A stretch of 64,000 bases of DNA from CAVTOO01 sp963736355 (GCA_963736355.1 CAVTOO010000004.1:372001-436000); one strand, 5' to 3'. Shown: positions 9,634 through 19,250, counted from the stretch's first letter. Notes: a model not told the origin generated them from the sequence alone. Numbers and translations are program-made.

Positions 9634-9748
9634 CAGGCGCTGAGATCCTGCGGGTGAGGGGGCCGTTGTAGCGGCAGAATCGGCCGTCAGGCAGGGGGCA
9701 GGGTGCATGGCTCCCCGCGTCAGCGGCGGATTTTTGCAGGCAATAGAC

Positions 9749-10663
9749 CTACTTACGGGCTGCAACAAACACGCCGGCCAGAACCAGCGCATACCCGACC
9801 AGATGGTAGGGCCGGAAACTCTCTCCGAGAAAGCCGATCGCCATCGCCGAACCGAATACCGGTTGCAGATGGAAGAACGGCGCCGCCCGATTGGGTCCGA
9901 TCAATTCGACGCCACGATTGAAGAACAGATATGCGACCGCCGAGGGCAGCGTCACGATATAGACCATGCTCGCCAGCCCGCCCGCGGTGAAAATCATCGG
10001 CGGGCCGATGGCGAATTCGATCGCGAGCAGCGGCAGGAGCAGCACCGCGGCCATGCCGGCGATCACGGTGAGCAGTGACAGCTGATGGATCGGCGGGCGC
10101 TTGAGCGCCGAGTAGAGTCCGAAAATCAGGATGGCGAGCAGAAACGCCATGTCGCCGATATTGAGATCGATGCTCTTAAGCGTGGCGAGGTCGCCGCGCA
10201 GCACGATGGTCAGGACACCGCACAGCGACAATGCGATTCCCGCCGCCTGCGCCCACGACAGCCTTGTGCCGTAGAGGATCGCCGCCCACAGCGCGATGAA
10301 CAGCGGTCCGGCCGACTGAATCAGCAATGCATTGATCGCCTGCGTTTTGCCGAGCGCGTAATAGGACAGCACGTGGTAGATCGTGATGCCGGTCAGGGCC
10401 AGCGCCAGCAGCGATCTCCACCCGGCCCGGATGGCCGCCGCATCGCGTTTCAGGTGCGAGATGGCAAAGGGCAGCATCAGCAGGAAGGCGCCGCTCCAGC
10501 GCACAAAAGAGAGCAGCACCGGGGGCAATTCGGTGGCGATGGCGCGGCCGATCACGATGTTGCCGGCCCAGAACAGGGCGGTCAGCGTCAGCAGCAGATA
10601 GGGCTGGTTGGCGAGGCGCGCGAACGCACCGGCCAGACCGTTTGGTGTCTGCGGGTCCGGCAT
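9749..10663 (-). CDS. EamA/DMT-family transporter
   Basis: An intact 304-residue inner-membrane protein with two EamA repeats. It shares block after block with the adjacent DMT gene: FWAGNIVIGRA versus CWAGNIVIMRA, NRGVELIGPNRAAPFFHL versus NRAIELIGPNRTAPFMNL, and GYALVLAG versus GYALVLFG. This supports a tandem duplication with upkeep of both copies. The protein ends at VFVAARK. It is probably a metabolite exporter; no specificity can be assigned. Confidence 0.83.
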   Translation of the reverse strand: MPDPQTPNGLAGAFARLANQPYLLLTLTALFWAGNIVIGRAIATELPPVLLSFVRWSGAFLLMLPFAISHLKRDAAAIRAGWRSLLALALTGITIYHVLSYYALGKTQAINALLIQSAGPLFIALWAAILYGTRLSWAQAAGIALSLCGVLTIVLRGDLATLKSIDLNIGDMAFLLAILIFGLYSALKRPPIHQLSLLTVIAGMAAVLLLPLLAIEFAIGPPMIFTAGGLASMVYIVTLPSAVAYLFFNRGVELIGPNRAAPFFHLQPVFGSAMAIGFLGESFRPYHLVGYALVLAGVFVAARK

Positions 10664-10908
10664 GGGCGGCAGGCATCACGGGGCTTGAGTCGGGGTCAGC
10701 GACCATGCCTGCAAAGCAGGCGGCGGTAAAGGTCGAGGGAAAGGCCGCGGCCGCCTTGGATTTGCCTTGAAGATCAACGATTTGGCATAGCGCGACGGGC
10801 TGGAAAAACGCCTGCTTCGGCTTGCGTCGGACAGGGGCATCCTTTATCCGATGAGGAGCTTGTGGCGGCGGCTTCGCGCTCCGCTTCGCTAAGGAAAAAC
10901 TCAGCGCA

Positions 10909-12201
10909 ATGGCCAACGTGGTTGTCGTCGGCGCCCAGTGGGGTGACGAGGGAAAAGGCAAGATTGTCGATTGGTTGTCGGAGCAGGCCGACATCGTGGT
11001 GCGCTTTCAGGGCGGCCACAATGCGGGTCACACGCTCGTCGTCGATGGCCAGACCTACAAGCTCTCGCTGCTTCCGTCGGGTGTGTTGCGGTCCGGCAAA
11101 TTGTCGGTGATCGGCAACGGTGTCGTGCTCGATCCGCAGGCGCTGCTCGATGAGCTGGCGCGGCTTGCCGCTCAGGGCGTCAAGGTTGAGCCCGAGGATC
11201 TGCGCATCGCCGAAAACGTCACGCTGATTTTGCCACTGCATCGCGAACTCGATGGCGTGCGTGAATCCTCCAATGCAAATACCGCCATCGGCACGACGCG
11301 CCGCGGCATCGGTCCGGCCTATGAAGACAAGGTCGGCCGCCGCGCCATCCGCCTGATGGATCTCGCCGATCTTCCGGCGTTGCCGAACAAGATCGATCGC
11401 ATGCTGGCGCATCACAATGCGCTGCGTCGCGGACTTGGCATCGCCGAGGTCGACGGCGATGTGATGTTGAAGGAACTCACCGCGCTCGCGCCGCGCGTGC
11501 TGCCATTTGCCGATACGGTCTGGCGTCTGCTCGATCAGAAGCGCCGCGAGGGCAAGCGCATCCTGTTCGAGGGTGCGCAGGGTGCGCTGCTCGATATCGA
11601 CCACGGCACCTACCCTTACGTGACCTCGTCGAACACGGTGGCGGCACAGGCGGCGACCGGAACAGGCCTCGGGCCGAGCGCCATCGGCTACGTGCTCGGC
11701 ATCTGCAAGTCCTACACCACGCGGGTCGGACAAGGCCCGTTCCCGACCGAGCAGGACAACGAGATCGGCGAACTGATCGGCCAGCGGGGTCGTGAATTCG
11801 GCACTGTCACGGGACGCAAGCGCCGTTGCGGCTGGTTCGATGCCGCCCTGGTGCGTCAGACCGTACGCACCAGCGGCATCAATGGCTTGGCGCTGACCAA
11901 GCTCGATATTCTCGATGGCTTTGACGAGATCAAGGTGTGCGTCGGCTATAAGCTCGACGGCCGCGAGATCGACTATCTGCCGGCAGGCGAAGGGGCTCAG
12001 GCCCGGGTCGTGCCGGTCTATGAGACCATCGAAGGCTGGCAGGCCCCCACGGCGGGCGCCCGCTCCTGGGCGCAACTGCCGGCCCAGGCCATCAAATATG
12101 TCCGCCGGGTCGAGGAACTTGTCGGCTGCCCGATTGCTCTATTGTCCACCAGCCCGGAACGCGAGGATACTATTCTGGTTCAGAACCCGTTTGAGGCCTG
12201 A
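10909..12201 (+). CDS. purA: Adenylosuccinate synthetase
   Basis: PurA joins IMP and aspartate with GTP to make adenylosuccinate, the committed step to AMP. The 430-residue length is normal and the frame is intact. Motifs include the start MANVVVVGAQWGDEGKGKIV (GTP P-loop GDEGKGK), GGHNAGHT, the IMP loop with TTRRGIGPAYEDK, and the arginine-rich RKRRCGWFD. The purA start lies 245 bases from the divergent DMT gene. A weak purine-rich AAGGAAAAA precedes the ATG. Confidence 0.97.
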   Translation: MANVVVVGAQWGDEGKGKIVDWLSEQADIVVRFQGGHNAGHTLVVDGQTYKLSLLPSGVLRSGKLSVIGNGVVLDPQALLDELARLAAQGVKVEPEDLRIAENVTLILPLHRELDGVRESSNANTAIGTTRRGIGPAYEDKVGRRAIRLMDLADLPALPNKIDRMLAHHNALRRGLGIAEVDGDVMLKELTALAPRVLPFADTVWRLLDQKRREGKRILFEGAQGALLDIDHGTYPYVTSSNTVAAQAATGTGLGPSAIGYVLGICKSYTTRVGQGPFPTEQDNEIGELIGQRGREFGTVTGRKRRCGWFDAALVRQTVRTSGINGLALTKLDILDGFDEIKVCVGYKLDGREIDYLPAGEGAQARVVPVYETIEGWQAPTAGARSWAQLPAQAIKYVRRVEELVGCPIALLSTSPEREDTILVQNPFEA

Positions 12202-12371
12202 GCCCAATCGGCAGGGTAAACAAAAAGTTAGCAGGTTTGCCGGTAAATTGAGAGAATGCGCCGGACGTGATCCCGAAGGTCCCGGTTTTCGGGAAGGATC
12301 ATGTCCAAACAGAAATTGAGAGCGGTGTCGTCAGGCGACAGCGCTTGAGGGATGAAGCAGACCCGATACCG

Positions 12372-13959
12372 ATGGCCGATTACTATCCGCTGATCGCCCG
12401 TGCCGTGGCCGGACTGGAGAACAGTACCGGCGAAGCGCGCCGCGCCATGTACGAGCGCGCGCGGTCGGCATTGATTGCGCAATTGCGCAGCGTGGAACCG
12501 GCGCTCAGCGAATCCGACATCACCCGCGAACGCCTTGCGCTCGAAGAGGCCGTTCGCAAGGTCGAGTCCGAGGCGGCCCAGCGCACGCGCTCCGAGCCGC
12601 TGCGATCGGCTCCTGTCAAGGACGACGCGCCCGCGGATTCGGGCGGCGATCCGTTGAATGACAAGGACGCGGGCAGGGACGCCCCGCGCGGCGATATCAC
12701 GCGCGATTCCGCACGGGATCCGAACAAGCCGCGTGCAGGCGATGCGTTGCGTTCCGCGGTTCGCGGCCAGACGCCGAATCCCGATCAGGCTTCGCCGTTC
12801 GCACAACAGCCCGGCGCGCCGCGTCCGCGTCCGCAAGACCCCCGTCCGCCCGAGATGTCGTCCGCGCGCGTTCGCCCCAGCGCGCCGCCGCCGAGTCGCC
12901 CGAAGCCGCCGTCATTGTCGGACCAGAACACGCGCGGCTTCCGCGATGTCGTGCACGAGGTCAACGATCTTGGCCGCGCCTCGACGCAGGCCGGCCGCTC
13001 CGCGCGCCGCGCCTATACGCAGATGCCGTCGCCGTCGCCGCAATTCGACCGGCTTGAGCCGGGCATGGAAAATCGCGGCGCCGATCCCGATCACGATCAC
13101 ACTTATTACAACGAGACGACGGGCGAAGCCGTTCGTCCGCAGCCGCCGCATCAGCAGGCGCGTTCGCGCGGTGCAAAGCCGCCCTCTCGCGCGCGCCGCG
13201 CCGGCGCCGGCATCTTCAAGGCGCTCGCCGTCATCGGCGTGTTGTTGTGCATCGCCGGGCTCGTGATCTGGCAATTGCCGAACCTGCGTTCGATGGCGCG
13301 CGTGTTCACCGGACCTTCGCAGAACTCAGCAGAAGGATGCCAAGGCACCGGCAACCACCACCGACACGCGTCCGAAGATTCCAGATCGCGTCGGCCAGCC
13401 GTCGTCGCAGGTCGCGCCGGTCGCGCAGCGCGTCGTGCTCTATGACGAGGATCCGAGCGAGCCTCAGGGCCGGCAGTACACCGGCACCGTGGTCTGGCGC
13501 GTCGAGAAGGTACCGGGCGGTGCGAACCAGCCCGAGGATATCGCGATCCGTGCCGACATCGAAATTCCGGATCGCAAGCTCAAGATGAGCTTCCTGCTTC
13601 GTCGCAACGCCGACACGTCACTTCCGGCAAGCCATACGGTCGAGCTGACGTTTACGCTGCCCACGGATTTCGACGGCGGCGGTGTCGCCAACGTACCGGG
13701 CGTGTTGATGAAGCAGAACGAGCAGGCGCGGGGAACGCCGCTGGCCGGGCTCGCAGTCAAGGTCACCGATGGCTTCTTCCTCATCGGCTTGTCGAATGTC
13801 GAGACCGACCGTCAGCGCAACCTGCAGCTCCTGAAGGAGCGCACCTGGTTTGATGTGCCGATGGTCTATAACAATCAGCGTCGCGCCATTCTCGCAGTTG
13901 AGAAGGGCGCTCCCGGCGAACGCGCTTTCGCTGAAGCCTTCGCGGCTTGGGGCCAGTAA
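12372..13959 (+). CDS. Conserved single-span membrane protein of unknown function (one frameshift)
   Basis: Removing one base near 13325 gives about 528 residues. Residues 1-75 look helical (MADYYPLIARAVAGLENSTG and following). A long low-complexity stretch rich in proline, arginine and aspartate follows. One transmembrane helix (LAVIGVLLCIAGLVIWQLP, about residue 285) comes before a more ordered C-terminal domain starting at RVVLYDEDP. Comparable proteins occur next to purA in related alphaproteobacteria, from memory. The function is unknown. The start at 12372 is chosen because the upstream frame is not protein-like. Topology suggests a cytoplasmic N-terminus and a periplasmic C-terminal domain. 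Confidence 0.7.
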
Positions 13960-13973
13960 CTGGGGCCAGTAAC
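13948..13973. repeat. 13-bp tandem duplication over a stop codon
   Basis: TGGGGCCAGTAAC occurs twice back to back (13948-13960 and 13961-13973). The first copy contains the stop codon of the preceding gene. It looks like replication slippage. The rest of the gap up to 14239 shows no gene. Confidence 0.7.
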
Positions 13974-14239
13974 CGGGCCAGCAGTTCGGCACCGCAACTT
14001 TACCCATCGCATTTCACCTGACGATATCAAGCGTGGGCAGTAGCCTACTGTGGCGCCGATGTTTGTCCCACCAGCGCCGAAACGTCAGTGATCTGACAGC
14101 ATGCATATGCGATGTGCATTCTAGCATGCGTCGCGGCTGCATCCGCTTGACGCCAAAGCGGCTTGACCGCGCGCAGAACTGCGATCACGCTGCTGATCGG
14201 GATAACGCTCCATAAAAACAAGATCCAAGGAGAACTGCT

Positions 14240-15226
14240 ATGCGGACTTCCATCGTCAACAAATTGCTCGGCCTCAGTGCGGCAGTCGTCGCGCTCGGAC
14301 TTGCGGCGGTCAGCCCTGCGCTGGCGCAGGCATGGCCGTCGCGCACCATCACCTTTATCGTTCCGTATCCGGCGGGCACCGGCGCCGACTTCCTCGGCCG
14401 CGTGCTTGGCGAAGCGGTCAGCAAGAAGCTCGGGCAGCCGGTCATCGTCGAAAACCGCGCCGGCGCCGGCGCGACCATCGGCACCAATGCATTCTCGAAG
14501 TCTGCGCCCGACGGCTATACCTTCCTTGTCACGGGTCCGTCGCCGATCGTGAACGCGCCGCTGCTCTACAAGCAGCTCAGCTACGATCCGACCAAGTTCG
14601 TGCCGGTCAGCATGGTGATGGAGTCGCCCATCGTGGTCGTCGTCAACAAAGACGTGCCGGCGAAGAACCTGAAGGAACTCGTCGACTACGCGCGGGCGAA
14701 TCCGGGCAAACTGAACTTCGGCGAAACCGGCGCGGGTTCGACGCACCAGTTGCTCGATCTCATCTTCAAGTCGGCTGCAAAGGCGGACGTCAATCTCGTC
14801 AGCTACAAGACGGTCTATCCGATGATGGACCTGATCGCCGGCCGCATCGACGTGATGCTCGATTATCCGGGCATGTACACGCAGCACGTGAAAGAGGGCA
14901 AGCTCCGCATCCTTGCGAATCTCCACACCCAGCGCCACAAGACCTATGCCGATGTGCCGACTATGGCGGAAGCGGGCCTGCCGGAATATCCGGGCTGGCT
15001 CGGCTGGTTCGCGGTGTTCGCCCCGCAGGGCACGCCGGCGGACATCATCAAGAAGATGAACGAGGCGGTCGTGGAATATCTTAAGACCCCGGACGCCACG
15101 CAGCGTTTCGACGCGCAGAACTTTATCCCCTGGCCGTCGACGCCCGAAGAGGTGACCAAGAAGATGCAGCAGGAGACGGCAGTGTTGTCCAAGGTCATCA
15201 AGGACAACAACGTCTCGCTGGACTGA
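14240..15226 (+). CDS. Tripartite tricarboxylate transporter (Bug/TctC) binding protein
   Basis: A 328-residue periplasmic solute-binding protein. It has a Sec signal (MRTSIVNKLLGLSAAVVALG...ALAQA), then the Bug signature WPSRTITFIVPYPAGTGADF and NRAGAGATIG. KSAPDGYTFL and the C-terminal AEAGLPEYPGWLGWFAVFAP segment are also typical. Bug proteins bind carboxylates or other small organics for TctAB uptake, but no tctA or tctB lies beside it. AAGGAGAA precedes the ATG. It is paralogous to the next gene. Confidence 0.88.
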   Translation: MRTSIVNKLLGLSAAVVALGLAAVSPALAQAWPSRTITFIVPYPAGTGADFLGRVLGEAVSKKLGQPVIVENRAGAGATIGTNAFSKSAPDGYTFLVTGPSPIVNAPLLYKQLSYDPTKFVPVSMVMESPIVVVVNKDVPAKNLKELVDYARANPGKLNFGETGAGSTHQLLDLIFKSAAKADVNLVSYKTVYPMMDLIAGRIDVMLDYPGMYTQHVKEGKLRILANLHTQRHKTYADVPTMAEAGLPEYPGWLGWFAVFAPQGTPADIIKKMNEAVVEYLKTPDATQRFDAQNFIPWPSTPEEVTKKMQQETAVLSKVIKDNNVSLD

Positions 15227-15249
15227 TACATAGCGTTTTCGAGCGAAGC

Positions 15250-15277
15250 GAATGCCGCTCCTTCGGGAGCGGCATTC
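15250..15277 (+). terminator. Hairpin with UUCG tetraloop
   Basis: GAATGCCGCTCC (15250-15261) pairs perfectly with 15266-15277 around TTCG closed by C-G, an extra-stable tetraloop. No T-run follows. It sits between the two Bug genes and may attenuate or stabilise the transcript. Confidence 0.6.
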
Positions 15278-15345
15278 ATGCTAGAAGGCGTTCGGAATCC
15301 ACGACCAGAGAATCCAAAATCCTAAAAATCCAAGGAGGAGACTTT

Positions 15346-16340
15346 ATGCAGTCGACTATCACCCGAAGAATGCTGGGGCTCGGCGCCGCGGTTGTTGCGC
15401 TCGGGCTTGCCTCAGCGAGCCCCGCGCTCGCGCAAGCCTGGCCGACGGCCAAGCCGATCACGATCATCGTTCCCTATGGCGCGGGCACCGTGACCGACTA
15501 TGTCGGCCGATTGCTGGCGGACTTTCTCGGCAAGAAGCTGAACCAGCAGGTGCTGGTCGAAAACCGCGCCGGCGCGGGCGCGACCATCGGCGCCGGCGCC
15601 TTCGCCAAGGCGGCGCCCGACGGTTACACGCTGCTGGTGACGGGTCCGTCGCCGATCGTGAACGCGCCGCTGCTCTACAAGACCCTGAGCTACGATCCGT
15701 CCAAGTTCGTGCCGATCTCCATGCTGATGGAGTTGCCGATCATGGTGGTCGTCAACAACGACGTGCCGGCCAAGGACCTCAAGGAACTGATCGCTTACGC
15801 CAAGGCCAATCCCGGCAAGCTCAATGCCGGCGAGACCGGCAACGGCTCGACGCACCAGTTGCTGCATCTCATTCTGGAGAAGGCCGCGAAGATCGATCTC
15901 AATCTCGTCAGCTACAAGCAGACGCCGATCCTCGATCTCGTCGCCGGCCGCATCGACATGATCCTCGATTATCCCGGTGCGTATCAGAGGCCATGTCGCG
16001 GACGGCAAGATCCGCATCCTGGCCAACTCTCGACAACAAGCGCGCCAAGGACTGGCCCAATGTGCCGACGATCTCCGAAGCCGGCCTGCCGGAATATCCG
16101 GACTGGCTCGGCTGGTACGCGGCCTACGCGCCGGCCGGCACGCCGCCGGATATCGTCAACAAGCTGAACGCGCTGCTCAACGAATATCTCAAGACGCCGG
16201 AAGCGGCGGAGAAGTTCGCCGTGCAGCAGCTCATCCCCAAGGGCTCGAAGCCCGAGGACGTGACGAAGCAGACGACGCACGAGACCAAGATCATCGGCGA
16301 GATCATCCGCGAAAACAAGATTTCACTGGATAACCCGTGA
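15346..16340 (+). CDS. Bug/TctC-type binding protein, paralogue (two frameshifts)
   Basis: One extra base near 15988 and another near 16028 split this gene; repaired, it encodes 330 residues. It closely parallels the upstream protein: AWPTAKPITIIVPYGAGTVTD, NRAGAGATIGAGAF, VTGPSPIVNAPLLYK and EAGLPEYPDWLGWYAAYAP. The signal peptide ends ALAQA. AAGGAGGAG precedes ATG 15346. It also lacks neighbouring tctAB genes, so it may use a remote permease or act in sensing. A strong terminator follows. Confidence 0.86.
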
Positions 16341-16374
16341 TCTGAAACGAGATCGCTTCGGCGTCTCAAACGAA

Positions 16375-16400
16375 AGCCCGGCGTTCGCGCCGGGCTTTTT
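16375..16400. terminator. Intrinsic terminator after the second Bug gene
   Basis: AGCCCGGCG (16375-16383), a TTCG loop, then CGCCGGGCT (16388-16396) running into five T residues. A classic Rho-independent terminator between convergent genes. Confidence 0.9.
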
Positions 16401-16421
16401 GTTTTGAGGAACCCCCGTCGT

Positions 16422-17343
16422 CTATTCGGCGCGGTCGATGCTCTTGCCGGACTGCACCGCCGCGGCATTCCGAATCTTCACCGGGATCTTCAGATAGCGC
16501 ACGCCGTTGGCTTCGGCGGGCGGGAAATTGCCGGCGCGGATGTTGACCTGGATCGAGGGCAGCAGCAGCCGCGGCGCCGCCAGCGTCGCGTCGCGCGCCT
16601 CGCGCATCGCCACGAACTCGTCTTCGCTCACGCGCCTTGCCGACATGGACGTTGGCTTCACGCTGCTCGCGCGACCGTGGTCTCCCAGGCGTAGTCGTCG
16701 CGGCCCGGCGCCTTGTAGTCGTGGCACATGAACAGCCGCGTCTCGTCCGGCAGCGCCAGCAGGCGCTGGATCGAGCGATAGAGCTGGTGCGCGTCGCCGC
16801 CGGGAAAATCGGCGCGCGCGGTGCCGTAGTCCGGCATGAACAGCGTGTCGCCGACGAACACCGCGTCGCCGATCTTGTAGCTGATGTCGGCCGGCGTATG
16901 GCCGGGCGTGTAGAGCACCTCGACATCGAGGTCGCCGATGCGCGAAGCGTCTCGCCGTCCGCGAACAGATGATCGAAGTCGCTGCCGTCGGTCTGCGAGG
17001 TCGGTGGCGTTGAAGACCGGCCGGAAGATGCGCTGCACATCCTTGATGTGTTCGCCGATGCCGATCCTCGCGCCGGTCTTGGCCTTGATGTAGGGCGCGC
17101 CGGACAGATGGTCGGCATGGGCATGGGTCTCCAGCGCCCACTCGATGGTGCAGCCGCGCTTCGCTCTGGCCGCTTCGCAGGATGCGCTTCGACCGACCGG
17201 GTGTCGACCGTGCCGGCCTTGTGGTCGTAGTCGAGCACGGGGTCGATCACCGCCGCCCGGCCGGTGGCCGGGTCGGAGACCAGATAGCTGATGGTGTTGG
17301 TCGGCTCGTCGAAGAAGGCCTGGATCTCGGGCTGGCCGGTCAT
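16422..17343 (-). CDS. Persulfide dioxygenase/Blh-like metallo-beta-lactamase-fold hydrolase (several frameshifts)
   Basis: Pieces in three frames assemble into one protein of about 300 residues. The N-terminus is MTGQPEIQAFFDEPTNTISY, with the metal motif THAHADHLSG, then TPGHTPADISY, VGDTLFMPDYGTARADFPGG and CHDYKAPG. The C-terminus is SEDEFVAMREARD...RYLKIPVKIRN. This is the ETHE1/Blh group, which oxidises glutathione persulfide to sulfite using iron. About six or seven indels are needed, most explained by single insertions. It is divergent from an ArsR gene across a 37-bp palindrome and belongs to a sulfide-detoxification module with the rhodanese and TauE genes. Confidence 0.8.
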
Positions 17344-17379
17344 CGAATGCTCTCCTGCAAATTTTCGGGCGGCTGTTGC

Positions 17380-17408
17380 TTGACATATATATTAGAGATT
17401 GCTAAATT
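17380..17408 (+). promoter_or_regulatory. Sigma-70-type promoter for the ArsR operon
   Basis: TTGACA at 17380-17385, then 17 bases, then TAAATT at 17403-17408. The -10 element lies inside the palindromic operator, so repressor binding would block polymerase. Confidence 0.55.
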
Positions 17409-17424
17409 AGCAATACCTAATATA
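17388..17424. promoter_or_regulatory. 37-bp nested palindrome, probable BigR/ArsR operator
   Basis: TATATTAG-AG-ATTGCTAA-A-TTAGCAAT-AC-CTAATATA. The inner 17 bp are a perfect palindrome and the outer 8-bp arms match exactly; only the two linking dinucleotides break symmetry. It lies between the divergent hydrolase and ArsR genes. Known BigR boxes are likewise AT-rich TATATTAG-like palindromes. Binding is inferred. Confidence 0.7.
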
Positions 17425-17437
17425 GAGGACGTGCACC

Positions 17438-17774
17438 GTGGCAGTCAAGCTTCGATTTCGCCGAATTCGAAGCCAAGGCGACCGAGGTCGCCGGCATCTG
17501 CGGGCGCTCGCCAACGAGCGCCGGCTGATGGTGCTGTGCCGACTCGTCGAGACGGGCGAGGCGACCGTCGGCTCGCTCGCCGAGACGGTCGGGCTCAGCC
17601 AGTCCGCGCTGTCGCAGCATCTGGCGAAGATGCGCGAGGAGGGCATCGTCGCCTATCGCCGCGGACGGCCAGACGCTTTGGTACCGGATCGCCGATCCGC
17701 GCATCGAAAGCCTGTTCGCGACGCTGCACGCGCTGTTCTGCAGGGACGGCAAGAGCGTGTCGCGCCGCCGTTGA
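17438..17774 (+). CDS. ArsR-family repressor, BigR-like (several indels)
   Basis: A GTG at 17438 starts MAVKL, then the frame changes into DFAEFEAKATEVAG. A winged-helix core follows: LRALANERRLMVLCRLVETG, SLAETVGLSQSALSQHLAKM, REEGIVAYRR. After another extra base near 17663 comes DGQTLWYRIADPRI, ending SVSRRR at 17774. Repaired length is about 112 residues, normal for ArsR. BigR regulators sense persulfides through two cysteines; one is in VLCRLVE and one in ALFCRDG, at positions that fit. It probably represses both the divergent hydrolase and its own operon. Confidence 0.78.
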
Positions 17775-17793
17775 CAAAAAGGGACGAAGAAAA

Positions 17794-18120
17794 ATGTCGC
17801 TAGCAACCATCTCGCCGCAACAGGCGGCCGCTCTCCTGAAGGACGGCGCGATCATCGTCGACATCCGCGAGCGCGACGAACATGCGCGCGAACACATTGC
17901 CGCAGGCGCATCATCTGCCGCTGTCGCGCCTCGACGACGCGGAACTCGCGCTGCATGACGGCCATCCGGTCATCTTCCATTGCCGTTCCGGCGGTCGCAC
18001 CGTCGGCCAACGCCGGCGCGGCTCGCGGCGCGGGCGGGCGACTGTGAAGCCTTCATCGTCGAAGGCGGGCTTGATGCGTGGCGCAAGGCGGGCCTGCCGG
18101 TTGTCGTCGACAGGCGTTAG
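17794..18120 (+). CDS. Rhodanese-domain protein (frameshifted; amber stop before a DUF2892 part)
   Basis: The protein begins MSLATISPQQAAALLKDGAI and has the rhodanese features IVDIRERDEHAREHI, HHLPLSRLDD and the catalytic loop FHCRSGGRT with its cysteine. Three extra bases (near 17905, 18003 and 18028) must be removed. The domain ends LDAWRKAGLPVVVDRR at a TAG. In the YgaP-like family a DUF2892 membrane part follows directly, and here its sequence resumes in the same frame right after the TAG. The role is sulfane-sulfur transfer in the sulfide module. Confidence 0.7.
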
Positions 18121-18377
18121 CCCATCGAAATTCAGCGGCAGGTGCAGATTGGGGCAGGAACGCTCGCGCTCTCAGGCACGCTGCTTGGAGCGGCCGTGTC
18201 GCCTGGTTCTTCGTGGTGCCGGGTTTCGTCGGAGCGGGACTTTTGTTCGCGGGGCTGACGGGCTTTTGCGGCATGGCAAAGGTTTTGATGCACGCGCCCT
18301 GGAACCGGCTCAGTGCGCCGAAGAGGTGTGAGTTGATCGGCGCTGGCTCGATCCGGCGCAACGGGGGCACGTCGTGA
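18121..18377 (+). pseudogene. DUF2892 membrane part, separated from rhodanese by an in-frame TAG
   Basis: Immediately after the TAG the frame reads PIEIQRQVQIGAGTLALSG, then after one lost base (near 18205) WFFVVPGFVGAGLLFAGLTG, then MAKVLMHAPWNR, ending at 18377. These are the two hydrophobic helices and the trailing LMHAPWN typical of the DUF2892 half of YgaP-like proteins. No start codon with a ribosome site precedes it, so it is either the C-terminal half of the rhodanese protein cut by a point change or sequence error, or a broken gene. It overlaps the TauE start by GTGA. Confidence 0.6.
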
Positions 18378-19153
18378 TTTCACTTGTTCAGGGCACACTT
18401 GGATTTGCGTCCGGAGGGGTCGTCGGTTTGTCGCTCGGTCTGGTCGGCGGCGGCGGTTCGATCCTGGCCGTGCCGCTTTTGGTCTATCTGGTGGGCGTGC
18501 CGAGTGTTCATGTCGCTATCGGGACAAGCGCGGTGGTCGTGGCTGTCAACGCTGCGGTCAATCTTGCCGGCCATCTCCGCGAAGGCACGCTGAAATGGCC
18601 GTGCACGCTGGTCTTCGCAGCGGCTGGTGTCGTCGGTGCCGCGGTCGGATCCACAGCCGGAAAAATGATCGATGGCGACAAGCTTCTGGCGCTGTTTGCA
18701 CTGTTGATGCTCGCGGTCGCCGTCTTGATGCTCATGCATCGCAAGGATGCCGGCGACAAGACGGTCCATATCAGCCGCGAAAATACCCCGGCGCTGATCG
18801 GCCTCGGATTTGCGAGCGGCGCCCTGTCGGGATTTTTCGGCATTGGCGGCGGTTTCCTCATCGTGCCTGCGCTGATGCTGGCAACCGGCATGCCAATTCT
18901 GAACGCGGTTCATTCATCGCTCGCCGCGGTGACGATTTTCGGCCTTACCGCCGCTGTCAGTTATGCATGGTCCGGCTTCGTCGACTGGACTATCGCGGCG
19001 ATCCTCATCGCCGGGGGCGTGCTCGGCGGACTGGTGGGTGCGCGGCTCGGCCGGCATCTCGCGCTACGGCAGGGCATGCTCAACGTCGTGCTGTCGGCCA
19101 TCATCGTCGCGACCGCTTTCTATATTCTTCTCCGCTTCCTGATGGGTCACTGA
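18374..19153 (+). CDS. TauE/SafE-family sulfite/organosulfonate exporter
   Basis: An intact 259-residue, roughly eight-helix membrane protein with two repeats of the TauE glycine-rich signature: GLSLGLVGGGGSILAVPLLV near residue 18 and SGFFGIGGGFLIVPALML near residue 152. It starts at GTG 18374, overlapping the preceding frame by four bases, which implies translational coupling. In BigR-type operons this protein is thought to export sulfite made by the persulfide dioxygenase, which fits the neighbouring rhodanese and metallo-hydrolase. Confidence 0.85.
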   Translation: MISLVQGTLGFASGGVVGLSLGLVGGGGSILAVPLLVYLVGVPSVHVAIGTSAVVVAVNAAVNLAGHLREGTLKWPCTLVFAAAGVVGAAVGSTAGKMIDGDKLLALFALLMLAVAVLMLMHRKDAGDKTVHISRENTPALIGLGFASGALSGFFGIGGGFLIVPALMLATGMPILNAVHSSLAAVTIFGLTAAVSYAWSGFVDWTIAAILIAGGVLGGLVGARLGRHLALRQGMLNVVLSAIIVATAFYILLRFLMGH

Positions 19154-19250
19154 CACGCTTGGCATGAGTGGAGTGCGAGCTGGATGCGAAGCGAATCCGG
19201 ATGCGCAAGCAGCCTGACGCCTTACAGCGTCTTTTGACTGGCCAATAAAA

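Noticed and set aside
10774..12075. 433-residue antisense open frame over purA
   Set aside because: Same GC-driven shadow; purA on the plus strand is unmistakable and intact.
13948..13985. Repeated GGGGCCAGTAAC units considered as a CRISPR or satellite
   Set aside because: Only two tandem 13-bp copies and no spacers. It is a simple duplication over a stop codon.
15980..16030. Frame changes in the second Bug gene as programmed recoding
   Set aside because: The two extra bases lie at unrelated, non-slippery sequences and the same type of change occurs in many genes here; sequence error is simpler.
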